Made by a program: the position numbers and the translations under genes. Below the pieces are notes generated by a model. It worked only from the letters and a program-made list of their open reading frames with translations. It made no database searches and was not told where the DNA came from. Below, piece after piece: positions 54,101 to 62,820 of a stretch of 64,000 nucleotides of DNA. Positions within the stretch are counted from its first letter, which is position 1. Each line of letters starts with the position of its first letter. This DNA is from Bacteroidales bacterium (lineage in GTDB: Bacteria > Bacteroidota > Bacteroidia > Bacteroidales > TTA-H9): the NCBI GenBank assembly GCA_028689615.1, contig JAQVCV010000006.1, positions 40,682 to 104,681 on the forward strand, written 5' to 3'.

Positions 54101-56547
54101 GTTAGTTTAAGGGTATGCGGCTGGCCTGTGGCTATCCAATGCCGGGGATTGTTTACACCCACGAAGAATTTTTGGGTCAACAGATTGAATCCCGTTTGCC
54201 TGATAACCGGTCGGTCGTTTTCGTCGAATACTGTGGCCGTAACCGTACCGCGCCACATGCCCGTGCCTTCGAGTGAAGGGAAATCGAATTGCTCTTTTGC
54301 CTTGCCATCGGTGTTGGTAACACCCTCGGTGGTAATTGCTTCAAGTGGAGGGAGGTTGGAGGCTGTGAGGTAGAAGTTGTACCTCTCGTAACCTTTGGCC
54401 GTGGGTTGACTCCTGCTCAATTTGTACTCCAACTCGTAGTGCGCGTTGGCCGCAGGCGGCCCCAGGAGGCTGCTGGCTGCAATTTCTATTAAGGCTTGTT
54501 CGGTTAGAGAATAACGGCTTTTGCTGGTTGATAACTGAACCGAAATCCGATCGGGCTGAAACTCCTCCACTAAAAATTTTTGGTGGTTAAGCAACGTACC
54601 ATCGGCTCCCGACAGGGTGAGAAACCAGTTTCCGGTGATGGCAGCGGCCGGAATTTTAAACGAAAGAGCTGTTTCGCCGTTTGAACCTGTTGTTTTCTTG
54701 CGCACAAGGAACTCACGGCCGGTTGCATCGGTTATTCTCAGAATGAGAGGAAGTTCCACGGCGGGTTTCCACGACTTGAGCCGCACCACAGCTGCAAAAT
54801 GGGCCGAATCGCCCGGGCGGTAAATGTTTCTCTCGCCATAAACAAAGGCATCAACCGAACCTTTAGGAAGAAAACGGCCTCCGGCATCGAAACGAGACGT
54901 TTCAACACGATTGTTGTTTAATATCATGCAGTTAAAATCGTTGTCGAAGCGTGCAACCACCATTGCCGGCTCGAAACCCTGCAATTTATCGGCAAAATCT
55001 TTAACTACCCAAAGCCCGCCGGCTCCGGTATTTCCTTTTGCAATCATTTGATTGTTTCGGCTTATCAATTGCAGTTCGGCTCCTTCCAAAGGTTCACCGT
55101 CATCTATTTGAAAAGCCTGAACAAGCATCTCGGTTCCATTCATCATGGTCAGCATCCCGATGTTGCTGAACGAGATAAGCCTCACATCGCGAATCCACGG
55201 TTTTTTATCGGCCTCTACCCTAACCACGTAGAGTCCTGCTGCGCCCGACTGATCTCTGAAGATTTCTGAAGGGAGGTTGAGAAGCCGCAACGAGCCATTG
55301 GAGGGCATGGTTTTAACATCCACCAGCTTATCGAAGATCACGCTGCCATAATCCTCGTCGAAAGGATATTCGTAATTTTCGTACCAGGAGCCCTCGTCTT
55401 CGCCCCAATCCCAACGCTTGCCTTGCCTCATGTAGTGAAGGATGTTGTTTTCATAAACCCTGAAAATCTGAATTTTCAAAGCACTGGTATTGCGAATGTA
55501 CATGCCAAGGTTGCGCTTACCCTTGCTTCCCAGGTAGAGTGCCGACTCTTCGGCAAAAGCAACGGAGGGGGCGGGGTTGCCAAAGTTGGCATTGGTTTCC
55601 AAATCGTACGACATCGATCCGCCAAAAACGCTCTTCACGTTGCGCGATACAGTAATCAGGTAGTTAACCCCCTCCTGAAAACTGCCGCGCAGCACCAATC
55701 CCGATGAGGAGGCTTCGGTGCGGAACAAACAGAAAGGCTCCACTGCAACATTGCCGGCCAGCGTGTTGGCATCAACAGGTTCCGACAACACAACCGCCAC
55801 AATCCCTTCGCTTCCGCTGAAACTGGTTTCGGTTCGCACAATTTGCAACTGTCCAGGCTCCGGAAAATCGATGCTTACCGTGTTATCAACACCCGAAGGG
55901 TTTCCGCCCAACGAACTCACGGCTCCTTTTTTGAGTGTGCATTGCAAACCCGATGGAACGGTGGTGGTAATGAGACGTATTTGATGCTGCCGCGATGCAG
56001 GTTTATCTATCACATTGAATGTAAGGTTTGTTTTGCCATCAAAAAACTGCAACGATTTTGCAAGAAGGGCCGAAGTAACCGGATAATTGAAACTGAGTTC
56101 AACCACAGGCACCCGGCTCCCTGATCCCGATCCTGCCACGAACCATGCTGCTGAACCCGTGATCGACAAATCGGGGGTTGCAAACTGCACCTTGCCTGGC
56201 AACGATGCACTCATGCCGCCGGCTACCACATGAGGCGCAAAGGTTGCTGTGAATGAGGTGGACGGAGGCAAAGGCGCTGCAGAATAAAACACAAGTGTGC
56301 GGTTATCAATCCAAAGGGCCCTTCCTTTGAGTTCGGGCTGAAAAACAACCAGATGACTGGTATCGGCACGACCCACGACGCTGTCGGGTTGCATCTTTTC
56401 GCTGAAACCAAATACAACGATGGGTGCCGTGGGATCGGTAGCATCGCCAAGGGTTACGGTAACGTCGGTTGTTCCAAGTATAGAACAGGAAAATGCTGCA
56501 AAAAGCAACAAAACCGGCAACAGAAGCCTTAAACTAATTTTTCTCAT
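51166..56547 (-). CDS. Bacterial alpha-2-macroglobulin family protein
   Basis: About 1793 aa, N-terminal signal with possible lipobox (FAAFSC); thioester motif PYGCLEQTTS; MG domains. Confidence 0.9.
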   Translation of the reverse strand: MRKISLRLLLPVLLLFAAFSCSILGTTDVTVTLGDATDPTAPIVVFGFSEKMQPDSVVGRADTSHLVVFQPELKGRALWIDNRTLVFYSAAPLPPSTSFTATFAPHVVAGGMSASLPGKVQFATPDLSITGSAAWFVAGSGSGSRVPVVELSFNYPVTSALLAKSLQFFDGKTNLTFNVIDKPASRQHQIRLITTTVPSGLQCTLKKGAVSSLGGNPSGVDNTVSIDFPEPGQLQIVRTETSFSGSEGIVAVVLSEPVDANTLAGNVAVEPFCLFRTEASSSGLVLRGSFQEGVNYLITVSRNVKSVFGGSMSYDLETNANFGNPAPSVAFAEESALYLGSKGKRNLGMYIRNTSALKIQIFRVYENNILHYMRQGKRWDWGEDEGSWYENYEYPFDEDYGSVIFDKLVDVKTMPSNGSLRLLNLPSEIFRDQSGAAGLYVVRVEADKKPWIRDVRLISFSNIGMLTMMNGTEMLVQAFQIDDGEPLEGAELQLISRNNQMIAKGNTGAGGLWVVKDFADKLQGFEPAMVVARFDNDFNCMILNNNRVETSRFDAGGRFLPKGSVDAFVYGERNIYRPGDSAHFAAVVRLKSWKPAVELPLILRITDATGREFLVRKKTTGSNGETALSFKIPAAAITGNWFLTLSGADGTLLNHQKFLVEEFQPDRISVQLSTSKSRYSLTEQALIEIAASSLLGPPAANAHYELEYKLSRSQPTAKGYERYNFYLTASNLPPLEAITTEGVTNTDGKAKEQFDFPSLEGTGMWRGTVTATVFDENDRPVIRQTGFNLLTQKFFVGVNNPRHWIATGQPHTLKLTAVDAEGKFKPDVNLEVEVKRVMWETVVIKQNNSSRYQSQRREVMESASQHLVRRDGDNWNFTPHVSGQYLLRFRVAGTNLWVEESVWAYGGGSTQPTSFGVNREGEIAIESDKENYEPGEKAKILLQTPFDGTVSVVIVQGDGSFDHHLVKSENKAASVEFSITKAMKPNSYVTATLIRRPDNSDLPLTVAHGMLNINVSEAATRLPVTIQAVEKTSSRTRQKVVVQTQPNALLTLAAVDEGILQLTSQPTPDPWGWFYGRRGFDASWYDLYAKLFPELAASFSSSGGDSDFDMSRRVNPFGNKQAKPAVWWSGFRKADASGKCSFNVPIPSFSGKLRLMAVGFKDEATGSAEKFMVVADPVVITAGLPPFLSPGDQLLFPVNLLNTTSKAAEASVKITTSGAVRLTSGTTSKVTLHPNIQNRVMASISAKEAVGEATVQIEVTANGQTHTETLQLNVRPAVGPVRQSGSGIASAANPKRIECEQKVLPGSEHSNLWLTVNPLGEFATLLNDLITYPYGCLEQTTSTAFPQLYLLDKGGNDAAFIGTEVTRNITEAVKRILSMQRYDGSFGYWPEAANPDWWATAYATHFLVEAGKAGFDVNNRSLGRALEWLNQQSSRYETESYGYLDANGKVERQLRARRETVYSLYVLALAGRPNLPAMNYYKDHVTLLTPDSRVVMAASFRLAGDKTAFGALMPGSVNMPVPVRTDGGSYYSSLSSSGWAINALITSEPNDQSVSIWLDALISTLRTSGWMSTFDKSQAMCALARFYKSATAVVCNADVVLANGKTIKFDGNDLVISRKENIFPVTLKVHGKGNLFYSWNSEGVGVEPVSPASKMLKVSYALLDRNGNSINRSVRHGELVVVRVGLQSLLPVTIQNVVVSDLLPACFEIENPRLAPGRDYTWMSNSIRPDQLDIRHDRINFFTTAYPVEHYFYYLARVIAAGEFTIGSTSAEAMYNGQYYAITASGHLVSVAR

Positions 56548-56848
56548 CACGCGTGGAGTTTTTAGACATCAAATGTAAAGATTTTCTGAGGTATTGGTGA
56601 TGCACCTCGCATATTATTTATAACGCGCCGCGTTTCCACCCTTACGCAACAACCATCCGGCTGGCTGAAAAGGGTAAAACAGTTTCGCGGGGCAAAACAA
56701 CAGGTTCACCGGTAGTTTTTCCTTGTTCATCGGATTTGATTTGCACCTTAAACAATCGTCAGATTACTTTTGCAGCCTGTAAATCAGTTTCGCTTTATGG
56801 TGGCCAAAAGAGAACTACCACCATGCAATCAGAAAATCGCATCATCAG

Positions 56849-57868
56849 ATGAAAAACATTTTAATTACTATTTTGACTATGACGCTGCTTACCAACACCA
56901 CCAAGGCTCAAAACGGTGATTACCGTTTCATGATAGAACAAGCCATACTTGCACCCTCGGGGCACAACACCCAGCCGTGGCTGTTCGAGATTCAACCCGA
57001 TGGCATTGCCATTCACCCGAACTACTCGAAGCGGCTGCCGGTGGTGGATGCCGATAACCGAGAACTGTTTATCAGCCTGGGATGTGCAACAGAGAACCTG
57101 TGTCAGGCAGCCACCAGCCGGGGTTATCAACCCGAAGTGAGTATAAGCCCCGACAGCGTGGTGCAAATCAAACTTACCCCGAACAGAGACGCAAAAGCCG
57201 GCCCGTTGCTCCCCTTTGTGGCCCTGCGACAAACAAACCGTGGGGTTTACAAGCACCGGATGATACCACACGATACTATTGCCTTGCTGAAAAAGGTGGA
57301 GAGCAACCCCGGGGTAAATGTTTACTTTTTTGAAAACGGGACGAACCTTTTCGATACCCTGCTGACCCATGTGGTAAAGGGAAACAACATCCAAATGAAC
57401 GACCCTGCTTTTATTAATGAGCTAAAGGGCTGGATGAGGCTCAACAAACGGCAAACAGAAGCCTCGAACGACGGGTTGAGTTATGCAACCTTTGGGGCAC
57501 CCAACCTGCCGGCCTTCGTGGCAAAACCCATCATCTCAGGATTTTTAAAAGCTAAAAAACAAAACGAAGGAGACCTGAAAAAAGGGGAATCATCATCGCA
57601 TTTCATGCTTATAACTACCAACCAAAACACGCTGCAAGAGTGGATTGGCGCCGGACAAACCCTTCAGCGGCTGCTGCTCGAATCAACGCGGCTGCGACTT
57701 GCCCATGCTTATATGAACCAGCCCTGCGAAGTGGCTTCACTGGCCGAAAACCTGAAGCAACAACTCCCAATCGAAGGGCAACATCCCACGCTGCTGCTCA
57801 GATTGGGCTATGGCGATAAAAAACCTTACTCCAAACGGAAAAGCGTGGATGAAGTGATGATAAAATGA
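56849..57868 (+). CDS. Nitroreductase-like (Acg-type) flavoprotein, exported
   Basis: Signal peptide; QAILAPSGHNTQPWLFEI; two-domain length. Confidence 0.75.
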   Translation: MKNILITILTMTLLTNTTKAQNGDYRFMIEQAILAPSGHNTQPWLFEIQPDGIAIHPNYSKRLPVVDADNRELFISLGCATENLCQAATSRGYQPEVSISPDSVVQIKLTPNRDAKAGPLLPFVALRQTNRGVYKHRMIPHDTIALLKKVESNPGVNVYFFENGTNLFDTLLTHVVKGNNIQMNDPAFINELKGWMRLNKRQTEASNDGLSYATFGAPNLPAFVAKPIISGFLKAKKQNEGDLKKGESSSHFMLITTNQNTLQEWIGAGQTLQRLLLESTRLRLAHAYMNQPCEVASLAENLKQQLPIEGQHPTLLLRLGYGDKKPYSKRKSVDEVMIK

Positions 57869-57900
57869 AGCAGGGATGTTGCAACAACCTGGTTGTTGGG

Positions 57901-57942
57901 GTTAAAAAATGGATGGTTTCTGCAAAGGCCATCCATTTAAAA
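57901..57942 (-). terminator. Hairpin with U run on minus strand
   Basis: AAATGGATGG...CCATCCATTT(TTT) read on the minus strand. Confidence 0.5.
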
Positions 57943-58819
57943 TCAGGAAGAAGGTTGAGGAGACAATAGAAGATGGATTCAACCAACTGTCACAGGCCGG
58001 TGCACATTTACCATCTTCAGGTTCGCATTGGGTGTTGCAAACTTTACAATTGCTGTTGCACCAGACACATCTTTTGTTTTTGCATTCATAAGTGTCGTCC
58101 GGCGATGCAAAAATGCCTTTCAGCGGTTGTCACCCGACTTCCGGCAGTTTGTATTTGATGCAAACCGATGCACAACACCCTTAATGCATGAAACATTTTG
58201 CCATGTGTATTCAAAAAACGTCGGTTGCATGTCAGCAATTTGCATCTGTTCATACACATTTAGCTTCCACAGGTTCATATTTGTTGCCGACGGGTTAACA
58301 TTTGTCATTTTCGAAAACACATTTTTCATCCTTTCATATATATTTGTTGTTTTAATATGCACAAAGGGCTCCCCCACTTGCACATCGAACTTCAACAATG
58401 TTGAAACAGATAAAAATTGAACGACATGGGACGTTTGCTTTGCCACAAATGCCCTCCGAGACTTTGCAACCAATAAAAAAGACAAACCAGCCACCTTGCT
58501 AAAAAAATGATGCGGCATCCATTCTCTTTGATCCTGGGTATTTGATCGTCTGTCGGGCATCCCTCATCGCGCATGAAGCTTCCTGAGGTTTGTAATGAGT
58601 CAGTAAAAGATTTCATGCTGATGAATTCTTTTCAAACCAGCTGTAAAACAACCACCAACAAGCTATATTTTGCTTGATTTGGAGCACCCACAGGCAACCG
58701 TCACGTTCAATGAGGTAACACCAGACATCGCGAGGAACTGTTGCATCGCCATGCAGGATGCGGGCGATATTGGCAAACATGCTATGGAACTATGGCAACA
58801 ACATGGGGTTAACCGGGTT

Positions 58820-58883
58820 CAAAAACAAACCGGCTCCCTTCAACTGGGTGTGTTGAACCAACAACACCACGAAGGGAGCCGGT
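58820..58883 (-). terminator. Long terminator hairpin downstream of 58896-60032
   Basis: 13-bp perfect stem 58829-58841/58871-58883 with further inner pairing; followed on minus by TTTGTTTTTG. Confidence 0.8.
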
Positions 58884-58895
58884 GTCAGGACGCTT

Positions 58896-60032
58896 TTAAA
58901 GCCTTACGCCTACCGAAAAGCCAGGATACATCTGCACACGGGTATCGCGATGCACCCTGTCGTAAACGGTCCATGGCACCACCGCGGGGGCGATTTGTTT
59001 CCCGCTCTTGTCGGTAGCCTTCGACACTATAACATTGAAGCTGGGGCCTCCAAAAATGCTCAACTGGCTGTTTACCTGCCAGCTCATGAGAGCCTGCACG
59101 CGGTTAAGCAGGTTCAAACGGTTGGTAAACCATTCGTCTTCGTTAACATGAAACGAAATGGCTTCCAGTGCAATTTCAGAGCGGTTGCTGGTGGTAATCA
59201 AAGTACCGAACCCGTAGCCCCATCCCCAATTGATTTTCTCGTTGCGAACCGATGCGCCCAATGCCACAATGTTGTAGAATTGGCGAATCCCGGTTTTAAA
59301 ACTTATCATGCCGTAAAACGATTCGTTTCCGCCGATCTCGACGGCACGATAGCCATCTTTCACGAAACTGAACACCCCCACCGGTGCGCCTTTGGTGTAG
59401 GAGCGGGCTATGTTGATCACACCCAGTTGAATACCTTCAACATCGTGTGCCATGTTGATGAAGCCGCTTATTTGTGCCCCTTGCACCGATCCATTGGCTA
59501 CATTGGCAAACCCTGCTATTTGAATCCCTTCGATGAAGCCGTTGGCCACGTTGGCAAAGCCAGCGCCTTGCACACCTGTTTGGTTTCCGTTAACAATGTT
59601 GGCAAATCCGGCCAGTTGAAAGGCCACGCTGCTGTCGTTAACCACGTTGGCGAATCCGGCAAGTTGTGCCCCTTTCACCGCTTGCAGGTTCACGTTGGTG
59701 AAACCGGCCAATTGGGCCCCTTCGGTTGAGCCCATCACCACGTTGGCAAAGCCCGAACCCTGGAAACCTTTTACATCGCGCCTGATGATGCTTCCAAATC
59801 CCGATAGTTCTGCCCCGTCAACACCCCCTGAATATCCTCCAAAAAGATTGAGCGATATTTTGTTGATGGTATTCCACGATTCGGTACCATTGGTTCCCAA
59901 AGGGGTAACAAAACTCAGATGAAAGGCCGACGTACGAAGCGCGGTGCTGTCGTTGAGGTTACTCTGGGCCATTGAAGGGGCAAGAAATGAAAAAACTGCT
60001 GCAAAAAACAAAATTGAACGACGTGATTTCAT
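58896..60032 (-). CDS. Exported surface protein with about 20-aa GxQxAGFxN repeats (LA_2272-like)
   Basis: Signal peptide; repeats VKGAQLAGFANVVN, GVQGAGFANVANG, GIQIAGFANVANG etc.; C-terminal barrel-like region. Confidence 0.7.
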   Translation of the reverse strand: MKSRRSILFFAAVFSFLAPSMAQSNLNDSTALRTSAFHLSFVTPLGTNGTESWNTINKISLNLFGGYSGGVDGAELSGFGSIIRRDVKGFQGSGFANVVMGSTEGAQLAGFTNVNLQAVKGAQLAGFANVVNDSSVAFQLAGFANIVNGNQTGVQGAGFANVANGFIEGIQIAGFANVANGSVQGAQISGFINMAHDVEGIQLGVINIARSYTKGAPVGVFSFVKDGYRAVEIGGNESFYGMISFKTGIRQFYNIVALGASVRNEKINWGWGYGFGTLITTSNRSEIALEAISFHVNEDEWFTNRLNLLNRVQALMSWQVNSQLSIFGGPSFNVIVSKATDKSGKQIAPAVVPWTVYDRVHRDTRVQMYPGFSVGVRL

Positions 60033-60078
60033 GATTAATTTTTGAATAAATGGATACAATGTTTCTTTATTTGCCCTT

Positions 60079-60318
60079 ATGACAAATCAAAACGAAAACA
60101 CCCCCACCCATGCAGGAAAAAAATTATCAAAAAGAGAAAAGAAAAGAGCCTTTGGGCTTACAGGACCGGGAAAAACGGCTCCTGACCCAGGCTTTGGCGA
60201 TAGATTTGTCATTAAAATTCCAGATTACCAACCCTATAAAAAATCGTATAAGCTTTTATCGGTTGGCACAGCCCTGAAAGCTCATTTAAATACTGCTAAA
60301 GTTGAAAGAGCAAAATAG
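60079..60318 (+). CDS. Small basic hypothetical protein (79 aa)
   Basis: ATG ORF MTNQNENTPTHAGKKLSKREKKRAFGLTGPGK...; 5' portion duplicated at 60756-60850. Confidence 0.5.
   Translation: MTNQNENTPTHAGKKLSKREKKRAFGLTGPGKTAPDPGFGDRFVIKIPDYQPYKKSYKLLSVGTALKAHLNTAKVERAK
60087..60180 (+). repeat. Partial direct duplication, copy 1
   Basis: tcaaaacgaaaacacccccacccatgcagg...aaaaacggct, nearly identical to 60756-60850. Confidence 0.9.
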
Positions 60319-60363
60319 ACTGGGTATTCAAACGAGGTAGAAGCAAATCAGGGTATTCTTTTA

Positions 60364-60709
60364 CCGCTAAGATCGCAAAGTTAAGACGCGAAGAGCGCTA
60401 AGATTTTCGCACGAATTTCATCATCCCGAACCGACTGCAATTTTAGTCTTTACTAAAAGTTTTGTCCCACGCTTACCTGACGGCTTCCACAAAGGAAGCA
60501 TCGCCGTACAATCAACAATCGGTAAAGGGCGCAGTGACGCCGACGGCGTCTGCCGGACGTTTATACCAACGGGTATTGTTTATCAGCAAGCACAAGAATC
60601 ATATATGCCATTGCAAATCCAATCTAAACGTAGTGCCTTAGCTGTCTTAAAAAACTGCGACTGGCATCTTGGCGATTTTTGCGTGAAGCTATCTTTGCGA
60701 TCTTAGCGG
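60364..60709. repeat. Inverted-repeat-bounded intergenic element
   Basis: ccgctaagatcgcaaag at 60364-60380 and its exact reverse complement at 60693-60709. Confidence 0.75.
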
Positions 60710-60755
60710 AGAACTAACGCCCGACGCGAAGCGCGGTGGCGCCGGGTCGAGGCTG

Positions 60756-60850
60756 TCAAAACGAAAACACCCCCACCCATGCAGGAAAAAAAATTATCAA
60801 AAAGAGAAAAGAAAGGAGCCTTTGGGCTGACAGGGCAGGAAAAAACGGCT
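60756..60850 (+). repeat. Partial direct duplication, copy 2 (startless, frameshifted by A-run indel)
   Basis: Matches 60087-60180 with a few substitutions and 8 rather than 7 A residues. Confidence 0.9.
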
Positions 60851-60896
60851 ACGCACCTGCAGTGCTGTGGCTGACAATGACGTTCGGGAGCTGTTG

Positions 60897-62819
60897 TTAG
60901 AAAAGGCTAAGCCCTAAACCGATACCAGGCCAGATGCGAAATCTAAAATCGCCGCTGTAAAACTCGTTGGTGGTGTTTGCAGGCAGTATGGCATCGGGAT
61001 GCGTTTCCTCTTCGTGGCGTGTAGCAAGCATGTTGATCTGCGGACCCAGGTACAATTCCACCTGAGGCCACAACCTGTAGTGCAGCGTTAGCATAGCCCT
61101 TCCCAAACGCCCCAATCCTTTTCCATCGGTTTGCGACCACAGGTAACCTGCCGTCAGATCGAGGTGCAAAGCCAGCCTGTTGAATCGCGCAACACGCGAA
61201 CCCAGGCCATAACTAACCTCCAGCGTGTTTTTAAATCTAAATCCCAATCCCACCTGGTTGTAAAATGCCGGCACACCGGTTTTAAACCTTAGCTGCAACG
61301 GCATCACCAAATCAGAAGCCAGCTCAAGCCGGTGCATGCCGTGAGCTACCACACTCAGCAATCCAATTGGCACCCCTTTAGGCACACTATCGCACACGTT
61401 GAACAATGCCAACTGGACACCTGTAAGCTTCGAGGCCACATTCAACATCGAAGCCACCTGCACACCCGTCATCCTTCCCGAAGCAACGTTCATCAGCCCG
61501 GCCAGTTGCACCCCCGACGCTTCGCCACAAGTGTTAATTCCACCGGCAATTTGAGCCGTATTCACTTCGTTGGTTGCCACGTTGATGAAACCAGCCACCT
61601 GCACCCCGTCAACCGCCTGACAGTAGTTGCCAAACCCGGCCAACTGCGCTGTGTTTACCCTCATGCGCGAATAATTGGCAAAACCGGCTACCTGCAACCC
61701 ATCCACATCGCGCGTGGTTACATTCATAAAACCAGCAGCCTGCATCCCCTTCATTTGTCCCTTCAGCGTGTTGACAAAACCCGCTATCTGAATCCCTTTC
61801 AGCGAATCGAGCGTGATGTTTGAGAACCCTGCCAACTGAATACCTTCTGTTCTTCCGAGATTAAGGTTCACGAAACCGGCGCTCTGCAATCCCGTTACCC
61901 TGTTGCCAACAATATTGATGTAACCGGCAACCTGAATTCCATGCACATCGTGTCGCACCGCGTTCAAAACGCCTCCCACCTCGATACCATTCACGGCGCC
62001 GTTGTAACCAGCAATTATGTTCAGTGAAAAATTAGCAGCAACCGAACCCGTAAGGAGCGGTTCTGACGACAGCCACGGGAGAAAACTAACCTGGAAGAGC
62101 CTTGTTTCAAACAAACGGAGGTTGGCCGAACTTGTAAGCATCCTTTTGGGGATGAAAAACCTGATCAGGCCACGGTCTTCGATCTGCGTGCCGTCAACAG
62201 CGGGTACCAACAATGCTGTATCGGCAGCATCGGGCAGCCGCCGCAGCGAAATGTCGGGCAGAATGGTCTCGCCGCACTGCAAACCAACTATAGTATCGGA
62301 ATAACCCTGCCTCGAGATGTAGAAACTGGTAACAGAATCGCACCGACCCGATTCCAGCGTGAAACCACCCGATGAATCCGACAAGGCAGCGCGGTTGTCG
62401 GCCACAGCAAAAATGGTAACATCAGGAAGAGGTTTCCCGGTGTGGGTATCGGTGATTCTACCGAAGCGCGCAGCAGGCTTCTCGATGGTTTTTGCAGTTG
62501 AGCGGCCAGGCAAAAGAATGATATGGTTGTTGACAGCCTTCCAGGTGATCCTGTCGCGAAACCACCCGCGCAACACACGACGCACCGGCTGTTGCCGCGA
62601 GTGAAGATCGACCACACTATCGGTTCTGATCAATCCCGATTTGTATGAAAAGTAAAAATGAGCCACCCGCTCGGTCTCGCTCATGGCTTTTCCCAGTTTC
62701 ACATCATCGAGCCAAAGGTCAACCGGCCTGTTCAAGGGATTTCCCTGGCCTGTGGCCTCCTCAACCATTGCTGTAAGGATGAAAACCACGATACCCAAAA
62801 AAGCAGAAATGTTTTTCAC
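60897..62819 (-). CDS. STN-domain plus carboxypeptidase-regulatory-like plus LA_2272-like repeat outer-membrane protein
   Basis: LNRPVDLWLDDVKLGKAMSETERVAHFYFSYKSGLI (STN-like); GRITDTHTGKPLPDVTIF; about ten GxQxAGFxN repeats. Confidence 0.75.
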   Translation of the reverse strand: MKNISAFLGIVVFILTAMVEEATGQGNPLNRPVDLWLDDVKLGKAMSETERVAHFYFSYKSGLIRTDSVVDLHSRQQPVRRVLRGWFRDRITWKAVNNHIILLPGRSTAKTIEKPAARFGRITDTHTGKPLPDVTIFAVADNRAALSDSSGGFTLESGRCDSVTSFYISRQGYSDTIVGLQCGETILPDISLRRLPDAADTALLVPAVDGTQIEDRGLIRFFIPKRMLTSSANLRLFETRLFQVSFLPWLSSEPLLTGSVAANFSLNIIAGYNGAVNGIEVGGVLNAVRHDVHGIQVAGYINIVGNRVTGLQSAGFVNLNLGRTEGIQLAGFSNITLDSLKGIQIAGFVNTLKGQMKGMQAAGFMNVTTRDVDGLQVAGFANYSRMRVNTAQLAGFGNYCQAVDGVQVAGFINVATNEVNTAQIAGGINTCGEASGVQLAGLMNVASGRMTGVQVASMLNVASKLTGVQLALFNVCDSVPKGVPIGLLSVVAHGMHRLELASDLVMPLQLRFKTGVPAFYNQVGLGFRFKNTLEVSYGLGSRVARFNRLALHLDLTAGYLWSQTDGKGLGRLGRAMLTLHYRLWPQVELYLGPQINMLATRHEEETHPDAILPANTTNEFYSGDFRFRIWPGIGLGLSLF

Positions 62820-62820
62820 T

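Noticed and set aside
58028-58420. 130-aa plus-strand ORF in the orphan region
   Set aside because: Composition mirrors the minus-strand repeats; no domain and no clear start context, so not called as a CDS.
58950-59729. 259-aa plus-strand ORF
   Set aside because: Antisense to the repeat protein gene; its apparent repeats simply mirror the sense repeats.
58896-62819. Possible CRISPR or tandem DNA repeat array
   Set aside because: Periodicity is at the protein level (about 60 bp, degenerate) within coding sequence; no conserved repeats with unique spacers.
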